Shown piece by piece: positions 25,939-35,240 of a stretch of DNA of 64,000 bases. Below the pieces are notes generated by a model, which saw only the letters and a program-made list of their open reading frames with translations, searched no databases and was not told the DNA's origin. Both the position numbers and the translations under genes were made by a program. Within the stretch, counting starts at the first letter, position 1. The number at the start of each line of letters is the position of its first letter. The DNA comes from an uncultured Burkholderiales bacterium (lineage in GTDB: Bacteria; Pseudomonadota; Gammaproteobacteria; Burkholderiales; Burkholderiaceae_C), in NCBI GenBank assembly GCA_903886485.1, contig CAISMH010000010.1, positions 1-64,000 on the forward strand, in the 5' to 3' direction.

Positions 25939-26577
25939 TTAAATCAAGCTCACGCCCGTCTTGCTTTGCAAGAACTCGCGGGTCACGCCTGGGGCCAGCT
26001 CAATCACTTTGAGGCCTTCAGGCACCACGTCCATCACGGCGAGGTCGGTGATGATGCGGTCCACCACACCCACGCCCGTCAAAGGCAAGGTGCAGTTTTT
26101 CAAGATTTTCAAATCTTCGGTGCCGTCTTTTTTCTTAGCCACGTGCTCCATCAAGATGATGACGCGCTTGACGCCAGCGACCAAGTCCATCGCACCGCCC
26201 ATGCCTTTGATCATCTTGCCGGGGATCATCCAGTTGGCCAAATCGCCCTTCTCGCTCACTTGCATGGCGCCCAGAATGGAAAGGTTGATCTTGCCGCCGC
26301 GAATCATGGCAAACGATTGATCGCTGCCAAAAATCGCCGAGCCTTTGATGGTGGTCACGGTTTGTTTGCCTGCGTTGATGAGGTCAGCATCGACTTCATC
26401 TTCATAAGGAAACGGGCCAATGCCCAACATGCCGTTCTCGCTTTGCAGCCACACTTCCACGTGGTCTGGCACGTGGTTGGCCACCAAAGTGGGAATACCA
26501 ATGCCAAGGTTCACATAAAAACCGTCTTGCAGTTCGCTTGCCGCACGTGCGGCCATTTCGTCTTGAGTCCAAGCCAT
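25939..26577 (-). CDS. scoB: 3-oxoacid CoA-transferase subunit B
   Basis: A 212-residue beta subunit of a succinyl-CoA:3-ketoacid CoA-transferase. [20 protein letters not shown] and the catalytic-Glu segment [12 protein letters not shown] are the class I CoA-transferase signatures. [18 protein letters not shown] and [16 protein letters not shown] follow. The start [13 protein letters not shown] at 26577 is family-typical; the longer frame runs into scoA. It forms a two-gene operon with scoA, ten bases apart, next to a divergent PAS-LuxR regulator. Confidence 0.93.
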   Translation of the reverse strand: MAWTQDEMAARAASELQDGFYVNLGIGIPTLVANHVPDHVEVWLQSENGMLGIGPFPYEDEVDADLINAGKQTVTTIKGSAIFGSDQSFAMIRGGKINLSILGAMQVSEKGDLANWMIPGKMIKGMGGAMDLVAGVKRVIILMEHVAKKKDGTEDLKILKNCTLPLTGVGVVDRIITDLAVMDVVPEGLKVIELAPGVTREFLQSKTGVSLI

Positions 26578-26587
26578 GATGGTGTCC

Positions 26588-27289
26588 TTATTTACGGTCG
26601 CGGGTGGTGCGCTTTTCAATGCGCTTCTCGGGCGTGGGGTTGTGCACGATGCGGTGCACATAAATGCCGGGCAAGTGAATGTCGTCTGGGGCCAGTTCGC
26701 CTGTGGCCACAATGCGCTCGACTTCCACCACGCAAATTCGGCCAGCGGTGGCTGCGGCAGGGTTGAAGTTGCGTGCCGTCATGTTGAAGCGCAAGTTGCC
26801 TGAGCGGTCGGCCACATCGGCTTTGATGAGTGAAATTTCCGGCACGAGTGAGCGTTCCATCACATAGGTTTCGCCGTCAAATTCGCGCAGCTCTTTGCCC
26901 TCGGCCACCAAGGTGCCCACACCGGTTTTGGTGAAGAAAGCCGGAATGCCAGCACCACCTGCACGCAGCTTTTCAGCCAAGGTGCCTTGGGGCGTGAACT
27001 CCAGCTCCAACTCGCCTGAGAGGTATTGGCGCTCGAACTCTTTGTTCTCGCCCACATAGCTGGAAATCATTTTTTTGATTTGGCGGGTTTCCAGCAACTT
27101 GCCCAAACCAAAACCATCCACACCCGCGTTGTTGGAGATGACGGTCAGGTCTTTCACGCCGCTGTCGCGCAAGGCGTCAATCAGGGCTTCGGGAATGCCA
27201 CACAAGCCAAAACCACCCACCGCCATCAGTTGGCCATCGGCCACGATGTCTTTGAGTGCTTCAGCAGCAGAAGGGAAAACTTTGTTCAA
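26588..27289 (-). CDS. scoA: 3-oxoacid CoA-transferase subunit A
   Basis: A 233-residue alpha subunit of the CoA-transferase that activates acetoacetate or related ketoacids with succinyl-Co[20 protein letters not shown] is the family CoA-binding region, followed by [19 protein letters not shown] start at 27289 (product [11 protein letters not shown] after the initiator) follows GGAGCATCCC and fits the usual family N-terminus; the frame runs to a further TTG at 27310. It and scoB are the only genes in the operon. Divergent from the PAS-LuxR gene. Confidence 0.9.
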   Translation of the reverse strand: MNKVFPSAAEALKDIVADGQLMAVGGFGLCGIPEALIDALRDSGVKDLTVISNNAGVDGFGLGKLLETRQIKKMISSYVGENKEFERQYLSGELELEFTPQGTLAEKLRAGGAGIPAFFTKTGVGTLVAEGKELREFDGETYVMERSLVPEISLIKADVADRSGNLRFNMTARNFNPAAATAGRICVVEVERIVATGELAPDDIHLPGIYVHRIVHNPTPEKRIEKRTTRDRK

Positions 27290-27327
27290 GGGATGCTCCA
27301 AAAAGTGCAACAGAGTGAGGCTACGAT

Positions 27328-27349
27328 ACTACGTAACCAACTACGTAGT
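27328..27349. promoter_or_regulatory. Repeated ACTACGTA box in the scoA/PAS-LuxR gap
   Basis: ACTACGTA occurs at 27328-27335 and 27340-27347 as a direct repeat with 12-base periodicity. The second copy lies in the perfect palindrome ACTACGTAGT (27340-27349). It sits about 40 bases from the scoA start and 25 from the regulator start, a position suited to binding by the adjacent LuxR-type regulator. Confidence 0.55.
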
Positions 27350-27373
27350 TTTCCTTAAGCACAGACCCCCGAC

Positions 27374-27928
27374 ATGACGCTCGACTACCGCCAAGCCTTT
27401 GAACTCGCACCCGTGGGGCTGGTGCTCTCACGCAACCGCACCATGGTGGACTGCAATCAGCACGTGTGCGACATGTTCGGGGCCACACGTGAGCAGTTGA
27501 TCGGCCAATCGTTCCAAGTGCTCTACCCCAGCGCCGACGAATACGAGCGCACGGGCGTGCGCATTGAACTGAGCCTGAACGCCAAAGGTTTGTATGCCGA
27601 TGACCGGGTGATGAAGCGCATCGATGGTCGCTTCAAAGGCGAGCCGTTTTGGTGCCATGTCACGGGCCGCGCACTCAACCGCGCAGCCCCGCATGAGGCG
27701 GGTATTTGGAGCTTTGAAGATCTCAGCGCCACCCGCCCTGTCCGCACAGAGCTGACGGCACGTGAACGTGAGGTAGCGGCTTTTTTGATGGAGGGCATGA
27801 CCTCCAAAGAAATTGGCAAAGCACTGGGCATCAGCCACCGCACGGTAGAGATTTACCGCGCCAAACTGATGCGCAAATACAAAGCCTCTACAACCGCCGA
27901 CTTGGTGCACAAGCTGGTGGTGGGCTAG
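27374..27928 (+). CDS. PAS domain LuxR-type transcriptional regulator
   Basis: A 184-residue regulator. A PAS domain covers about residues 5-118 (FELAPVGLVLSRNRTMVDCN, MFGATREQLIGQSFQVLYP). A LuxR/FixJ helix-turn-helix lies at about 125-180 (LTAREREVAAFLMEG, SKEIGKALGISHRTVEIYRAKL). No receiver domain or kinase partner is present, so the PAS domain probably senses a small molecule or redox cue directly. It is divergent from scoAB and likely controls it through the ACTACGTA boxes. Confidence 0.88.
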   Translation: MTLDYRQAFELAPVGLVLSRNRTMVDCNQHVCDMFGATREQLIGQSFQVLYPSADEYERTGVRIELSLNAKGLYADDRVMKRIDGRFKGEPFWCHVTGRALNRAAPHEAGIWSFEDLSATRPVRTELTAREREVAAFLMEGMTSKEIGKALGISHRTVEIYRAKLMRKYKASTTADLVHKLVVG

Positions 27929-28024
27929 CGCAAGTGAATCCTTGGGGGGCGCCATGGGAACGCCTCAGGATGGAATGGGCGACAAGGATAATCGCTGAGG
28001 TCCATCACACACAGAGAACTCCGC

Positions 28025-28609
28025 ATGAATCGCTACCCTCACCCCGAACTCAAAGACTTGCCCGACGACATGCGCGCCAAGATTTTGGAAGTGCAAGAAA
28101 AGGCGGGCTTTGTACCTAATGTGTTTTTGGCTTTGGCGCGTCGCCCTGCCGAGTGGCGCGCGTTCTTTGCGTATCACGATGCCTTGATGGTGCCCGAGTC
28201 GGTGGGCCGCGAGAGCAACCTCACCAAGGGCGACCGCGAGATGATCGTCACCACCACCAGTGCGGCCAACCACTGCTTGTATTGCGTGGTGGCACATGGC
28301 GCGATTTTGCGCATCTATGAGAAAAAACCTTTGGTGGCCGACCAAGTCGCGGTCAACTACCGCAAGGCCGACATCACACCGCGTCAACGCGCCATGCTCG
28401 ACTTTGCCATGAAGGTCTGCCAGCACAGTGACTTGGTAGAAGACGCCGACTTCACCGCCTTGCACGCCCACGGCTTCAACGACGAAGACATCTGGGACAT
28501 CGCCGCCATCACCGCCTTCTTTGGCCTGAGCAACCGCATGGCCAGCTTCAGCAACATGTCGCCTAACCCTGAGTTTTACACGCTGGGCCGCGTGCCCAAA
28601 CAAAAATAA
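28025..28609 (+). CDS. Peroxidase-related AhpD-like protein
   Basis: A 194-residue carboxymuconolactone-decarboxylase/AhpD-fold protein. The redox-type site is HCLYCVVAHG, with the CxxC and following His seen in AhpD-like alkylhydroperoxidases. LTKGDREMIVTTTSAANHC and FGLSNRMASFSNM fit the uncharacterised peroxidase-related subfamily. Probable role in peroxide or quinone handling; substrate unknown. The next gene begins directly after its stop, so the two are probably co-translated. Confidence 0.82.
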   Translation: MNRYPHPELKDLPDDMRAKILEVQEKAGFVPNVFLALARRPAEWRAFFAYHDALMVPESVGRESNLTKGDREMIVTTTSAANHCLYCVVAHGAILRIYEKKPLVADQVAVNYRKADITPRQRAMLDFAMKVCQHSDLVEDADFTALHAHGFNDEDIWDIAAITAFFGLSNRMASFSNMSPNPEFYTLGRVPKQK

Positions 28610-28873
28610 ATGCAATGCCGCAGCGGTTGTGGCGCGTGTTGCATTGCCCCCTCCATCACCAGCGCCTTACCCGGCATGCCGCAAGGCAAACCGGCTGGCG
28701 TGCCCTGCGTGCAACTGCAACCCGACATGCGCTGCGCGGTGTTTGGCAAGCCTGAGCGCCCCGCGTTTTGCGGGAGCCTACAAGCCTCGGCAGAGATGTG
28801 CGGAGAAGACCGTCAGGCTGCACTGGTGTGGCTTACGCAATTGGAAACAGCAACCGCCCCAAGCGACCACTAA
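28610..28873 (+). CDS. YkgJ-family cysteine cluster protein
   Basis: An 87-residue protein with [15 protein letters not shown] at the start and further cysteines in VPCVQL, MRCAVF, FCGSL and EMCGED, the CxxxCxxCC pattern of the YkgJ zinc/iron-chelating family. Function is not known. It follows the AhpD-like gene with no gap and runs convergently into the thioesterase gene with a four-base overlap at the 3' ends. Confidence 0.8.
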   Translation: MQCRSGCGACCIAPSITSALPGMPQGKPAGVPCVQLQPDMRCAVFGKPERPAFCGSLQASAEMCGEDRQAALVWLTQLETATAPSDH

Positions 28874-29292
28874 GGCGTGACGATCTCACGCAACCATGCC
28901 GGCAAATCCACTGCTTTTTGCTTGGGAAAATCCACCCAAATGGTGGTCGCCCCACCTGCCGCGTAAATCACACCGGGGTTGGCCGCTTGCTCCATCGTGG
29001 CCCAAGTTTCAAACGTGGTGCGTGCAGGGTCGCTGGCATACATCTTCACCAGCACGTCGCCCGGATACTCCAACTGTTTGTAGAAGTTGCAAAACGCATT
29101 CACGATGACGGGGCCATGACCCACGGGCTTGGGCTCAGCATTGAATTGACGCAGCCAGTCAACACGGGCAATCTCCAAATACCGAAAGTAGAGCGTGTTG
29201 TTCACATGGCCCATCGCATCCATGTCGCCCCAACGAATAGGCAGGGTGGTCTCGTAGACCAATTTCTTGCGCTCTGGAATTTCGTATCTCAT
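28870..29292 (-). CDS. Acyl-CoA thioesterase, hotdog fold
   Basis: A 140-residue 4HBT-type thioesterase. [31 protein letters not shown] contains the catalytic Asp and the family signature (shown here as [13 protein letters not shown]). It is translationally coupled to the upstream SDR gene by a four-base ATGA overlap. Likely hydrolyses an acyl-CoA; chain length is not predictable. Confidence 0.88.
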   Translation of the reverse strand: MRYEIPERKKLVYETTLPIRWGDMDAMGHVNNTLYFRYLEIARVDWLRQFNAEPKPVGHGPVIVNAFCNFYKQLEYPGDVLVKMYASDPARTTFETWATMEQAANPGVIYAAGGATTIWVDFPKQKAVDLPAWLREIVTP

Positions 29293-30071
29293 ACGGCAAA
29301 CCCATCGTCAGCGGAGATGATGGCGCCATTGATGAATGAGCTCTCGGCACTGGCCAACAACACCAGCAAAGCATCCAAATCTTCAGGGTGCCCAATGCGC
29401 TTGCGCGGCAGCATGCTCACCAGCTTTTGACCTTGCTCGGTTTGCCAGTGGTGGTGGTTGATTTCGGTGTCGATGTAGCCCGGGCAAATCGCGTTGACGT
29501 TGATGCCAAAGCGCCCCCACTCCATGGCCAAGACCTTGGTCATTTGAATCACGGCGGCTTTGCTCATGCAATACGGCCCAATTTGTGGCAACACCCGCAA
29601 GCCCGCGACCGACGCGATGTTGATGATGCGTCCACCGGTATAACTGCCGGGTGCTGCCCCCTTGGCGCGTGCCAACATGCGCTTGCCCACCTCTTGGGCC
29701 ACAAAGAACGAGCCCTTCACGTTGGTGTTGAAAGTAAAGTCAAAGTCTTCCTCGGTCACGTCTTGCACGCGCTGGGTGGTGCTCACGCCTGAGTTGTTCA
29801 CCAAGATGTCAATGCTGCCCACCTCGGTCTCGACATGGGCCACCGCTGACTTGATACTGCCCAGTGTGGTCACATCCAAACTCACCACATGGGCGTCGCC
29901 GCCCTCCGACTGAATCTCGGCGCGCAGCTCTTTGAGCTTTTCAATGCGACGGCTGGCCAACACCACGGCAGCGCCTGCACGTGAGAGGGTTCTTGCAAAC
30001 TGAGCCCCCAAACCACTCGATGCCCCTGTGACCAAAGCCACACGCCCCGATAAATCCATGCTGTACGCCAT
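29289..30071 (-). CDS. Short-chain dehydrogenase/reductase
   Basis: A 260-residue SDR. TGASSGLGAQFARTL is the cofactor glycine motif, NNSG follows the fourth strand, and the catalytic residues are Ser in NIASVAG plus YCMSKAA (YxxxK). The end of the substrate loop and GYIDTEINHHH follow. It pairs with a thioesterase in a two-gene operon, suggesting a hydroxyacyl-CoA or ketoacyl substrate. Divergent from ETF-QO; the gap of 99 bases shows no clear motif. Confidence 0.9.
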   Translation of the reverse strand: MAYSMDLSGRVALVTGASSGLGAQFARTLSRAGAAVVLASRRIEKLKELRAEIQSEGGDAHVVSLDVTTLGSIKSAVAHVETEVGSIDILVNNSGVSTTQRVQDVTEEDFDFTFNTNVKGSFFVAQEVGKRMLARAKGAAPGSYTGGRIINIASVAGLRVLPQIGPYCMSKAAVIQMTKVLAMEWGRFGINVNAICPGYIDTEINHHHWQTEQGQKLVSMLPRKRIGHPEDLDALLVLLASAESSFINGAIISADDGFAV

Positions 30072-30170
30072 GCTGACCTCCAGATTGTTGAGTTATTTCA
30101 TTATGACAAGTGCGTCTATTGCAGGCCCTAAAATCTGTCCCACCTCTGACAACAGACCGAGACAAGACAC

Positions 30171-31856
30171 ATGACACAAGAAGACATCCTCGCCCAATTT
30201 GGACCGCGCGAAGCCATGGAATACGACGTGGTCGTGGTGGGCGGCGGCCCCGGTGGCTTGGCCACGGCGATTCGCATCAAACAGCTCGCCGCTGAAAAAG
30301 GCCATGACGTCTCCGTCGTGGTGTTAGAAAAAGGCTCAGAGCCCGGCGCGCACATTTTGTCAGGCGCGGTGATGGACCCCAAGGCCATGACCGAGCTCAT
30401 CCCCAACTGGCAAGAACTCGGCTGTCCGCTCAACCAAGAAGTCACGGGCGACGATGTGTTGTTCCTCAGTGAAACAGGCGCTCAGCGCACGCCCGATTGG
30501 CTGTTGCCGCGCAACCTCCACAACGATGGCTGCTATGTGGTGTCACTCAGCAACGTGGTGAAGTGGATGGCCGCACATGCCGAATCCATTGGCGTGGAAA
30601 TTTTCCCGGGCTTCACCGCGGCTGAAGTTTTGTATGACGAACAAGGTGCAGTCAAAGGTGTGGGCACTGGCAACCTCGGCATTGGCAAAGACGGCGCGCC
30701 CACCGACAACTTCCAGCTCGGCATGGAGCTGCACGCCAAGTACACCATCTTCGCGGAAGGCGCACGTGGTCACTTGGGCAAACAAGTGATTGCCAAGTAC
30801 AACTTGGCTGAAGGCCGCGACCCACAAAGCTATGCCATCGGCATCAAAGAGTTGTGGGAAGTCGACCCCGCCAAAGCCAAACCCGGCTTGGTGGTCCACA
30901 CCTCTGGCTGGCCCATGCAAGACGACGCGTTTGGCGGCGGCTTTTTGTACCACTTGGAAGACAACAAAGTCACCCTCGGTTTTGTGCTCGGCCTCGACTA
31001 CAAAAACCCGTGGCTCAGTCCGTTTGAAGAAATGCAGCGCTGGAAAACACACCCCGCCATTGCCGCCCATTTGGAAGGCGCCAAGCGCATTGGCTACGGC
31101 GCACGCGCCATCAACAATGGCACGCCACAGGCCTTGCCCAAAACCGTGCTCCCCGGTGGCGCACTGATTGGTTGCGATGCGGGTTACCTCAACGCCGCCC
31201 GCATCAAAGGCAGCCACGCCGCCATCAAGAGCGGCATGTTGGCTGCTGACGCCGCCTATGAAGCTGTATCTGCGGGACGCGCCAACGACGAGCTGAGCGC
31301 CTACCCTGCTGCGTTTGAAAAGAGCTGGTTGAGCCAAGAGCTGGACCAAACCCGTAACTTCAAACTGTGGTTCAAAAAAGGCATGCTGGTCGGCACCGTG
31401 ATGACAGGCATCGAGCAATGGCTGATGCCCAAGTTAGGCATCACCACCCCACCTTGGACCCTGCACGGCCACAAGCCCGACCATGTGTGTCTGGAGCCAG
31501 CAGCGCAGCACACCCCTATCCACTACCCCAAGCCCGACGGCAAGTTGACGTTTGACCGCTTGAGCAGCGTGTTCATCAGCAACACCAACCACGAAGAAAA
31601 CCAACCCGCGCACTTGACACTCAAAGATGCGTCGGTGCCCGTCAACATCAACCTCGCCACCTACGCAGGCCCCGAGAGCCGCTATTGCCCTGCCGGTGTG
31701 TATGAGTACGTGAAAAACGAAGACAACACCGACCGCTTGCAAATCAACGCGCAAAACTGCGTGCACTGCAAAACCTGCGACATCAAAGACCCGACCCAAA
31801 ACATTGTGTGGGTCACGCCCGAAGGCGGTGGCGGCCCCAACTACAGCGGCATGTAA
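30171..31856 (+). CDS. Electron transfer flavoprotein-ubiquinone oxidoreductase
   Basis: A 561-residue FAD/4Fe-4S enzyme that passes electrons from reduced ETF to ubiquinone at the inner membrane. The N-terminal FAD fold is YDVVVVGGGPGGLATAIRI. The C-terminal iron-sulfur ligands are the Cys of YCPAGVYEYV and the CVHCKTCDIKDP cluster. IVWVTPEGGGGPNY at the end is family-typical. It links acyl-CoA and similar dehydrogenases to respiration, consistent with acyl-CoA dehydrogenase genes in the window. Followed five bases later by gcvH. Confidence 0.95.
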   Translation: MTQEDILAQFGPREAMEYDVVVVGGGPGGLATAIRIKQLAAEKGHDVSVVVLEKGSEPGAHILSGAVMDPKAMTELIPNWQELGCPLNQEVTGDDVLFLSETGAQRTPDWLLPRNLHNDGCYVVSLSNVVKWMAAHAESIGVEIFPGFTAAEVLYDEQGAVKGVGTGNLGIGKDGAPTDNFQLGMELHAKYTIFAEGARGHLGKQVIAKYNLAEGRDPQSYAIGIKELWEVDPAKAKPGLVVHTSGWPMQDDAFGGGFLYHLEDNKVTLGFVLGLDYKNPWLSPFEEMQRWKTHPAIAAHLEGAKRIGYGARAINNGTPQALPKTVLPGGALIGCDAGYLNAARIKGSHAAIKSGMLAADAAYEAVSAGRANDELSAYPAAFEKSWLSQELDQTRNFKLWFKKGMLVGTVMTGIEQWLMPKLGITTPPWTLHGHKPDHVCLEPAAQHTPIHYPKPDGKLTFDRLSSVFISNTNHEENQPAHLTLKDASVPVNINLATYAGPESRYCPAGVYEYVKNEDNTDRLQINAQNCVHCKTCDIKDPTQNIVWVTPEGGGGPNYSGM

Positions 31857-31861
31857 ACACC

Positions 31862-32224
31862 ATGAACAAATATCACGCAGAACACACCTGGGTGCGCATC
31901 GAAGGCGACACCGCCTTCGTGGGCATCACCCAACACGCCCAAGACACGCTGGGCGACATCGTCTTTGTGGACTTCGCAGACGTCGGCCAAACCTTTGCAC
32001 AAGGCACCGTGGCCGGTGTGGTCGAGTCGGTGAAAGCCGCCGCCGATGTGCACATGCCCGCGAGTGTGGAAATCCTCGAACACAACGAAGCTCTTCGCGC
32101 TGACCCTTCATTGGCCAACAGCGACCCTGAGGGGGCGGGTTGGTTTTACAAAGTCAAACTCAGCAATGCGGCTGAGTTGGATGGGTTGATGGATGCTTCG
32201 GCTTATCAGGCCATCGCGGGCTAA
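31862..32224 (+). CDS. gcvH: Glycine cleavage system H protein
   Basis: A 120-residue lipoyl carrier. HTWVRIEGDTAFVGITQHAQDTLGDIVFVD and the lipoyl site VVESVKAAADV (the Lys) are the GcvH signatures. GWFYKVKLSN ends the fold. The start at 31862 (MNKYHAEH) is the family N-terminus; the upstream frame overlaps the ETF-QO gene. No gcvT or gcvP is in the window, so it either serves a glycine system elsewhere or acts as a lipoyl relay. Confidence 0.93.
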   Translation: MNKYHAEHTWVRIEGDTAFVGITQHAQDTLGDIVFVDFADVGQTFAQGTVAGVVESVKAAADVHMPASVEILEHNEALRADPSLANSDPEGAGWFYKVKLSNAAELDGLMDASAYQAIAG

Positions 32225-32281
32225 CTTTTATTGCCTTGACGAGGCACTGCGCGCCCCAAGCAGTTTCTTTAACGCTACGTT

Positions 32282-33472
32282 TTAAAGCGCTTGCCCCAAT
32301 CGGGCTATGCCTTCTTTGATCTTCGCCACATCCGCTGTGGCAAAGCTCAATCGAATCGCTGTTGTGTCTGGATTGCTCGCAAAGAACGGCGCGCCCGGCA
32401 CAAAGGCCACGCCTTTTTCAATCGCGCGTTTGGCGAGTTCGCTGCCATCTTTCAGTTTGCCGCCCGTGCCCGTGAGGTTGACCCAAAAGAACAAGCCGCC
32501 TTGCGGTTGGGTGAAGGTCAAAGCATCACCCAGCTCACGCTTTAGGGCATCGCCCATGGCGTGTGCACGCTCGGCGTACACGCTGCGCACATGCGCCAAG
32601 GTGGCGGGCATGCGGCCCGCTTTGAGGTAGTGCGCGGCGGTGGCTTGTGCAAAGGTGGAGGTGTGGGCATCGCTGAACTGCTTGCACATGGTGGCGCGGG
32701 CCAGCAGCTCAGGCGGGGCAATCATCCAGCCCACGCGCAGGCCGGGCGACAACACTTTGCTGAGTGAGCCGCAGTAAATCAGCCACTCACGGCTGCCCGG
32801 CACTTGGTCGCTCAGGGCTAGCAAGGAAGGCGGCGGCGCATCGCCAAAGTACAAGTCGCCATAAGGGTCGTCTTCCACCACCACGGTTTTGTATTTCACG
32901 GCAAGTTCCAGAACGCGCAAACGGCGCTCTAGGCTCAGGGTGGCACCGCTGGGGTTGCCAAAGGTGGGAATGAGGTAGACCAGCTTGGGCTTGTGTTGCA
33001 CCATCATCTCTTCGAGCTTGTCCACTTGCACACCGTGCGCGTCAATGGGCACGCCCACCACCTGCGGGCCGTACAAACGGAAGCACTGGATGGTGGCCAA
33101 AAACGTGGGGCCTTCGACCAAGGCCACGTCATTGGGGTTGAGCAAGGTTTTGGCAATCAGGTCAAGCGCTTGCTGGCTGCCCGTGGTCACGATGAGGCCA
33201 TTGGCGTCTAAGCCCTTCACACCCTTGGTCGCCATGAAGGCGGCGAGTTGTTCACGCAGTGGGTTGTAGCCTTCGGTGGCGCCGTATTGCAAGGCCGCGC
33301 CCGGCTCTTCGGTCAGGGCCGCGTTGCTGGCTTCGCGAATGCCTTCCACATCAAACATGGCGCTGTCAGGAAAACCGCCCGCAAAACTGATGATGCCGGG
33401 CTTGCCCAGCAGCTTGAACAGTTCACGAATGGCAGAGGTTTCAACGTTGTTGAGGCGGTCGGCAAATTGCAT
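32282..33472 (-). CDS. PLP-dependent aminotransferase, class I/II (MocR/LysN type)
   Basis: A 396-residue aminotransferase. FAGGFPDSAMFDVEG is the substrate-loop start; EDDPYGDLYFGD and the PLP-lysine region YCGSLSKVLSPGLRVGW are clear. The fold resembles 2-aminoadipate aminotransferase and valine-type enzymes of the MocR/LysN group. The start MQFADRLNN at 33472 is family-typical; an upstream extension to 33703 overlaps nth and is rejected. Divergent from nth over about 40 bases. Confidence 0.87.
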   Translation of the reverse strand: MQFADRLNNVETSAIRELFKLLGKPGIISFAGGFPDSAMFDVEGIREASNAALTEEPGAALQYGATEGYNPLREQLAAFMATKGVKGLDANGLIVTTGSQQALDLIAKTLLNPNDVALVEGPTFLATIQCFRLYGPQVVGVPIDAHGVQVDKLEEMMVQHKPKLVYLIPTFGNPSGATLSLERRLRVLELAVKYKTVVVEDDPYGDLYFGDAPPPSLLALSDQVPGSREWLIYCGSLSKVLSPGLRVGWMIAPPELLARATMCKQFSDAHTSTFAQATAAHYLKAGRMPATLAHVRSVYAERAHAMGDALKRELGDALTFTQPQGGLFFWVNLTGTGGKLKDGSELAKRAIEKGVAFVPGAPFFASNPDTTAIRLSFATADVAKIKEGIARLGQAL

Positions 33473-33514
33473 AAGAAGATAATTGGGTTCTGACCCTAAT
33501 TGATTCGATGGAAT

Positions 33515-34153
33515 ATGAAAAAAGAGCACATTGAGCCATTTTTTGCGACGCTGAAAGCAGCCAATCCGCAGCCCAATACCGAATTGGAATATACCAGCGT
33601 GTTTGAGTTGCTCGCTGCGGTGTTGCTGAGTGCCCAAGCCACCGATGTGGGGGTGAACAAGGCGACGCGCAAGTTGTTTCCCGTGGCCCACACACCACAA
33701 CAAATATTGGACCTCGGGCTCGACGGCCTAGAGCGTTACATCCGAACGATTGGCCTGTACCACAGCAAAGCCAAACACCTGATGCAAACCTGCCGCATCT
33801 TGGTTGAACAACATCAAGGCCAAGTGCCGCGCACCCGTGAAGCACTCGAAGCCCTGCCCGGCGTGGGCCGCAAAACCGCCAACGTGGTGTTGAACGTGGC
33901 GTTTGGCGAGCCCACGATGGCGGTGGACACGCACATCTTCCGCGTGGGCAACCGCACAGGTTTGGCCAAGGGCAAAACGCCTTTGGCGGTAGAGATGCAA
34001 CTCATGAAACGCATCCCCGCTGACTACTTGGTGGACGCCCACCACTGGCTCATCTTGCATGGCCGCTATGTGTGTCAAGCGCGCAAGCCGCTGTGCTGGC
34101 AATGTGGCGTGTCCGCGTTTTGTAGCTTCAAGCCCAAGACAAGCAAGCCCTAA
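33515..34153 (+). CDS. nth: Endonuclease III
   Basis: A 212-residue base-excision glycosylase/AP lyase. Helix-hairpin-helix LPGVGRKTANVVLNVAFG, catalytic Lys in that helix, and Asp in VDTHIFRVGNRTG match Nth. The four-Cys iron-sulfur loop is at the C-terminus: CQARKPLCWQCGVSAFC. The ATG at 33515 is preferred over TTG at 33500. Removes oxidised pyrimidines. Confidence 0.95.
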   Translation: MKKEHIEPFFATLKAANPQPNTELEYTSVFELLAAVLLSAQATDVGVNKATRKLFPVAHTPQQILDLGLDGLERYIRTIGLYHSKAKHLMQTCRILVEQHQGQVPRTREALEALPGVGRKTANVVLNVAFGEPTMAVDTHIFRVGNRTGLAKGKTPLAVEMQLMKRIPADYLVDAHHWLILHGRYVCQARKPLCWQCGVSAFCSFKPKTSKP

Positions 34154-34185
34154 GGCTAGCCGCATTAGGCTTCTGGCAAGCCCAA

Positions 34186-34212
34186 TCAAAAAGGCCACCC
34201 GAAGGTGGCCTT
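34186..34212 (-). terminator. Terminator of the catabolic operon
   Basis: On the minus strand AAGGCCACC pairs with GGTGGCCTT around TTCG, followed by TTTTTG. It lies 19 bases past the stop of the Bug-type receptor gene, the last gene of the operon that begins near 48624. Confidence 0.8.
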
Positions 34213-34230
34213 GATGCGTGAAGCAATGCG

Positions 34231-35226
34231 TCAGTCGGCTGACACGCCCGCTTTGCGGATGATCGGGCCCCATTTGTTGATTTCCAACTTGAGGTGGTCT
34301 TTCAGGCCTTCAGCTGTCATCTTGTCAGGCGCTGGAATGTCCGAACTCAACTCCACCATGCGTTGCTTGATGGTGGGGTCCGCCATGGCAAAGCGCAGCG
34401 CAGTGTTGATTTTTTGCAAAACAGGTTTCGGTGTGCCCTTGGGCGCATACATGCCGTGCCACACCTTGACTTCAAAGCCCTTCAAGCCTTGCTCATCCAG
34501 AGTCGGCACATTGGGCAATGCGGCCAAGCGCTTCAAGGTGGTCACGCCAAACACTTTGACGCGACCGTCTTTGATCATGGGCACGGTCTGCGTGGTTTGG
34601 TCACACAAGATGTCCACTTGCCCGCCCAGCAAATCATTCATCGCAGGGCCTGTCCCTTTGTAGGGAATGGTGTTGATGTTCACGCCAATCGCGCTTTTGA
34701 ACATCAAGCCACACAGGTTGGACACCGCACCCAAGCCCGCATCGGCCAGCGACACTTTTTGCTCATTGGCTTTGATGTAGGCGATCAACTCTTGCAAGTT
34801 GTTGGCGGGAATGTCTTTGCGCGCCAACAAAGTCATGGGCACGTCTAGCACCTGACCGATGTATTCAAAGTCGGTGAGTGGATCAAAGTTGAGCTTGTTG
34901 TAGAGCGCCGGCGCGGTAGACATGCCCATGTGGTGCAGGAACAGTGTGTAGCCATTGGGCGCCGCGCGTGCCACCTTGGTGGCACCAATGGTGCCGCCAG
35001 CACCGTTGACGTTTTCCACAATCACAGGCTGGCCCAATGACTTGCCCATGGGGATCGCCATCATCCGCGCCACCACATCAGTGGGGCCACCCGCGGCGAA
35101 AGGCACCACCAAGGTGATGGACTTGTCTGGATAGTTTTTCACCTGCTCAGCACTGGGCGCTTGGGCATGTGCCAAGCTCATCGCCCAAAAGCCAATCAGT
35201 AGCCCAAGTTTTGGAATTGTTTTCAA
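34231..35226 (-). CDS. Bug/TTT-family periplasmic solute-binding protein
   Basis: A 331-residue secreted receptor of the Bordetella uptake gene type. The signal peptide is MKTIPKLGLLIGFWAMSLAHAQ. YPDKSITLVVPFAAGGPTDVVARMM opens the family fold, with GGTIGATKVARA following. A TTG start at 35226 is chosen because CAGGAGACAAC lies directly before it; the frame extends to 35244. Last gene of the operon, with no TctAB permease nearby, so it may serve a permease encoded elsewhere or a sensory role. Confidence 0.87.
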   Translation of the reverse strand: MKTIPKLGLLIGFWAMSLAHAQAPSAEQVKNYPDKSITLVVPFAAGGPTDVVARMMAIPMGKSLGQPVIVENVNGAGGTIGATKVARAAPNGYTLFLHHMGMSTAPALYNKLNFDPLTDFEYIGQVLDVPMTLLARKDIPANNLQELIAYIKANEQKVSLADAGLGAVSNLCGLMFKSAIGVNINTIPYKGTGPAMNDLLGGQVDILCDQTTQTVPMIKDGRVKVFGVTTLKRLAALPNVPTLDEQGLKGFEVKVWHGMYAPKGTPKPVLQKINTALRFAMADPTIKQRMVELSSDIPAPDKMTAEGLKDHLKLEINKWGPIIRKAGVSAD

Positions 35227-35240
35227 TGTTGTCTCCTGTA

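Noticed and set aside
30543..31418. A 291-residue open frame opposite the ETF-QO gene
   Set aside because: Antisense shadow of a gene with intact FAD and iron-sulfur motifs; no own motifs or ribosome binding site.
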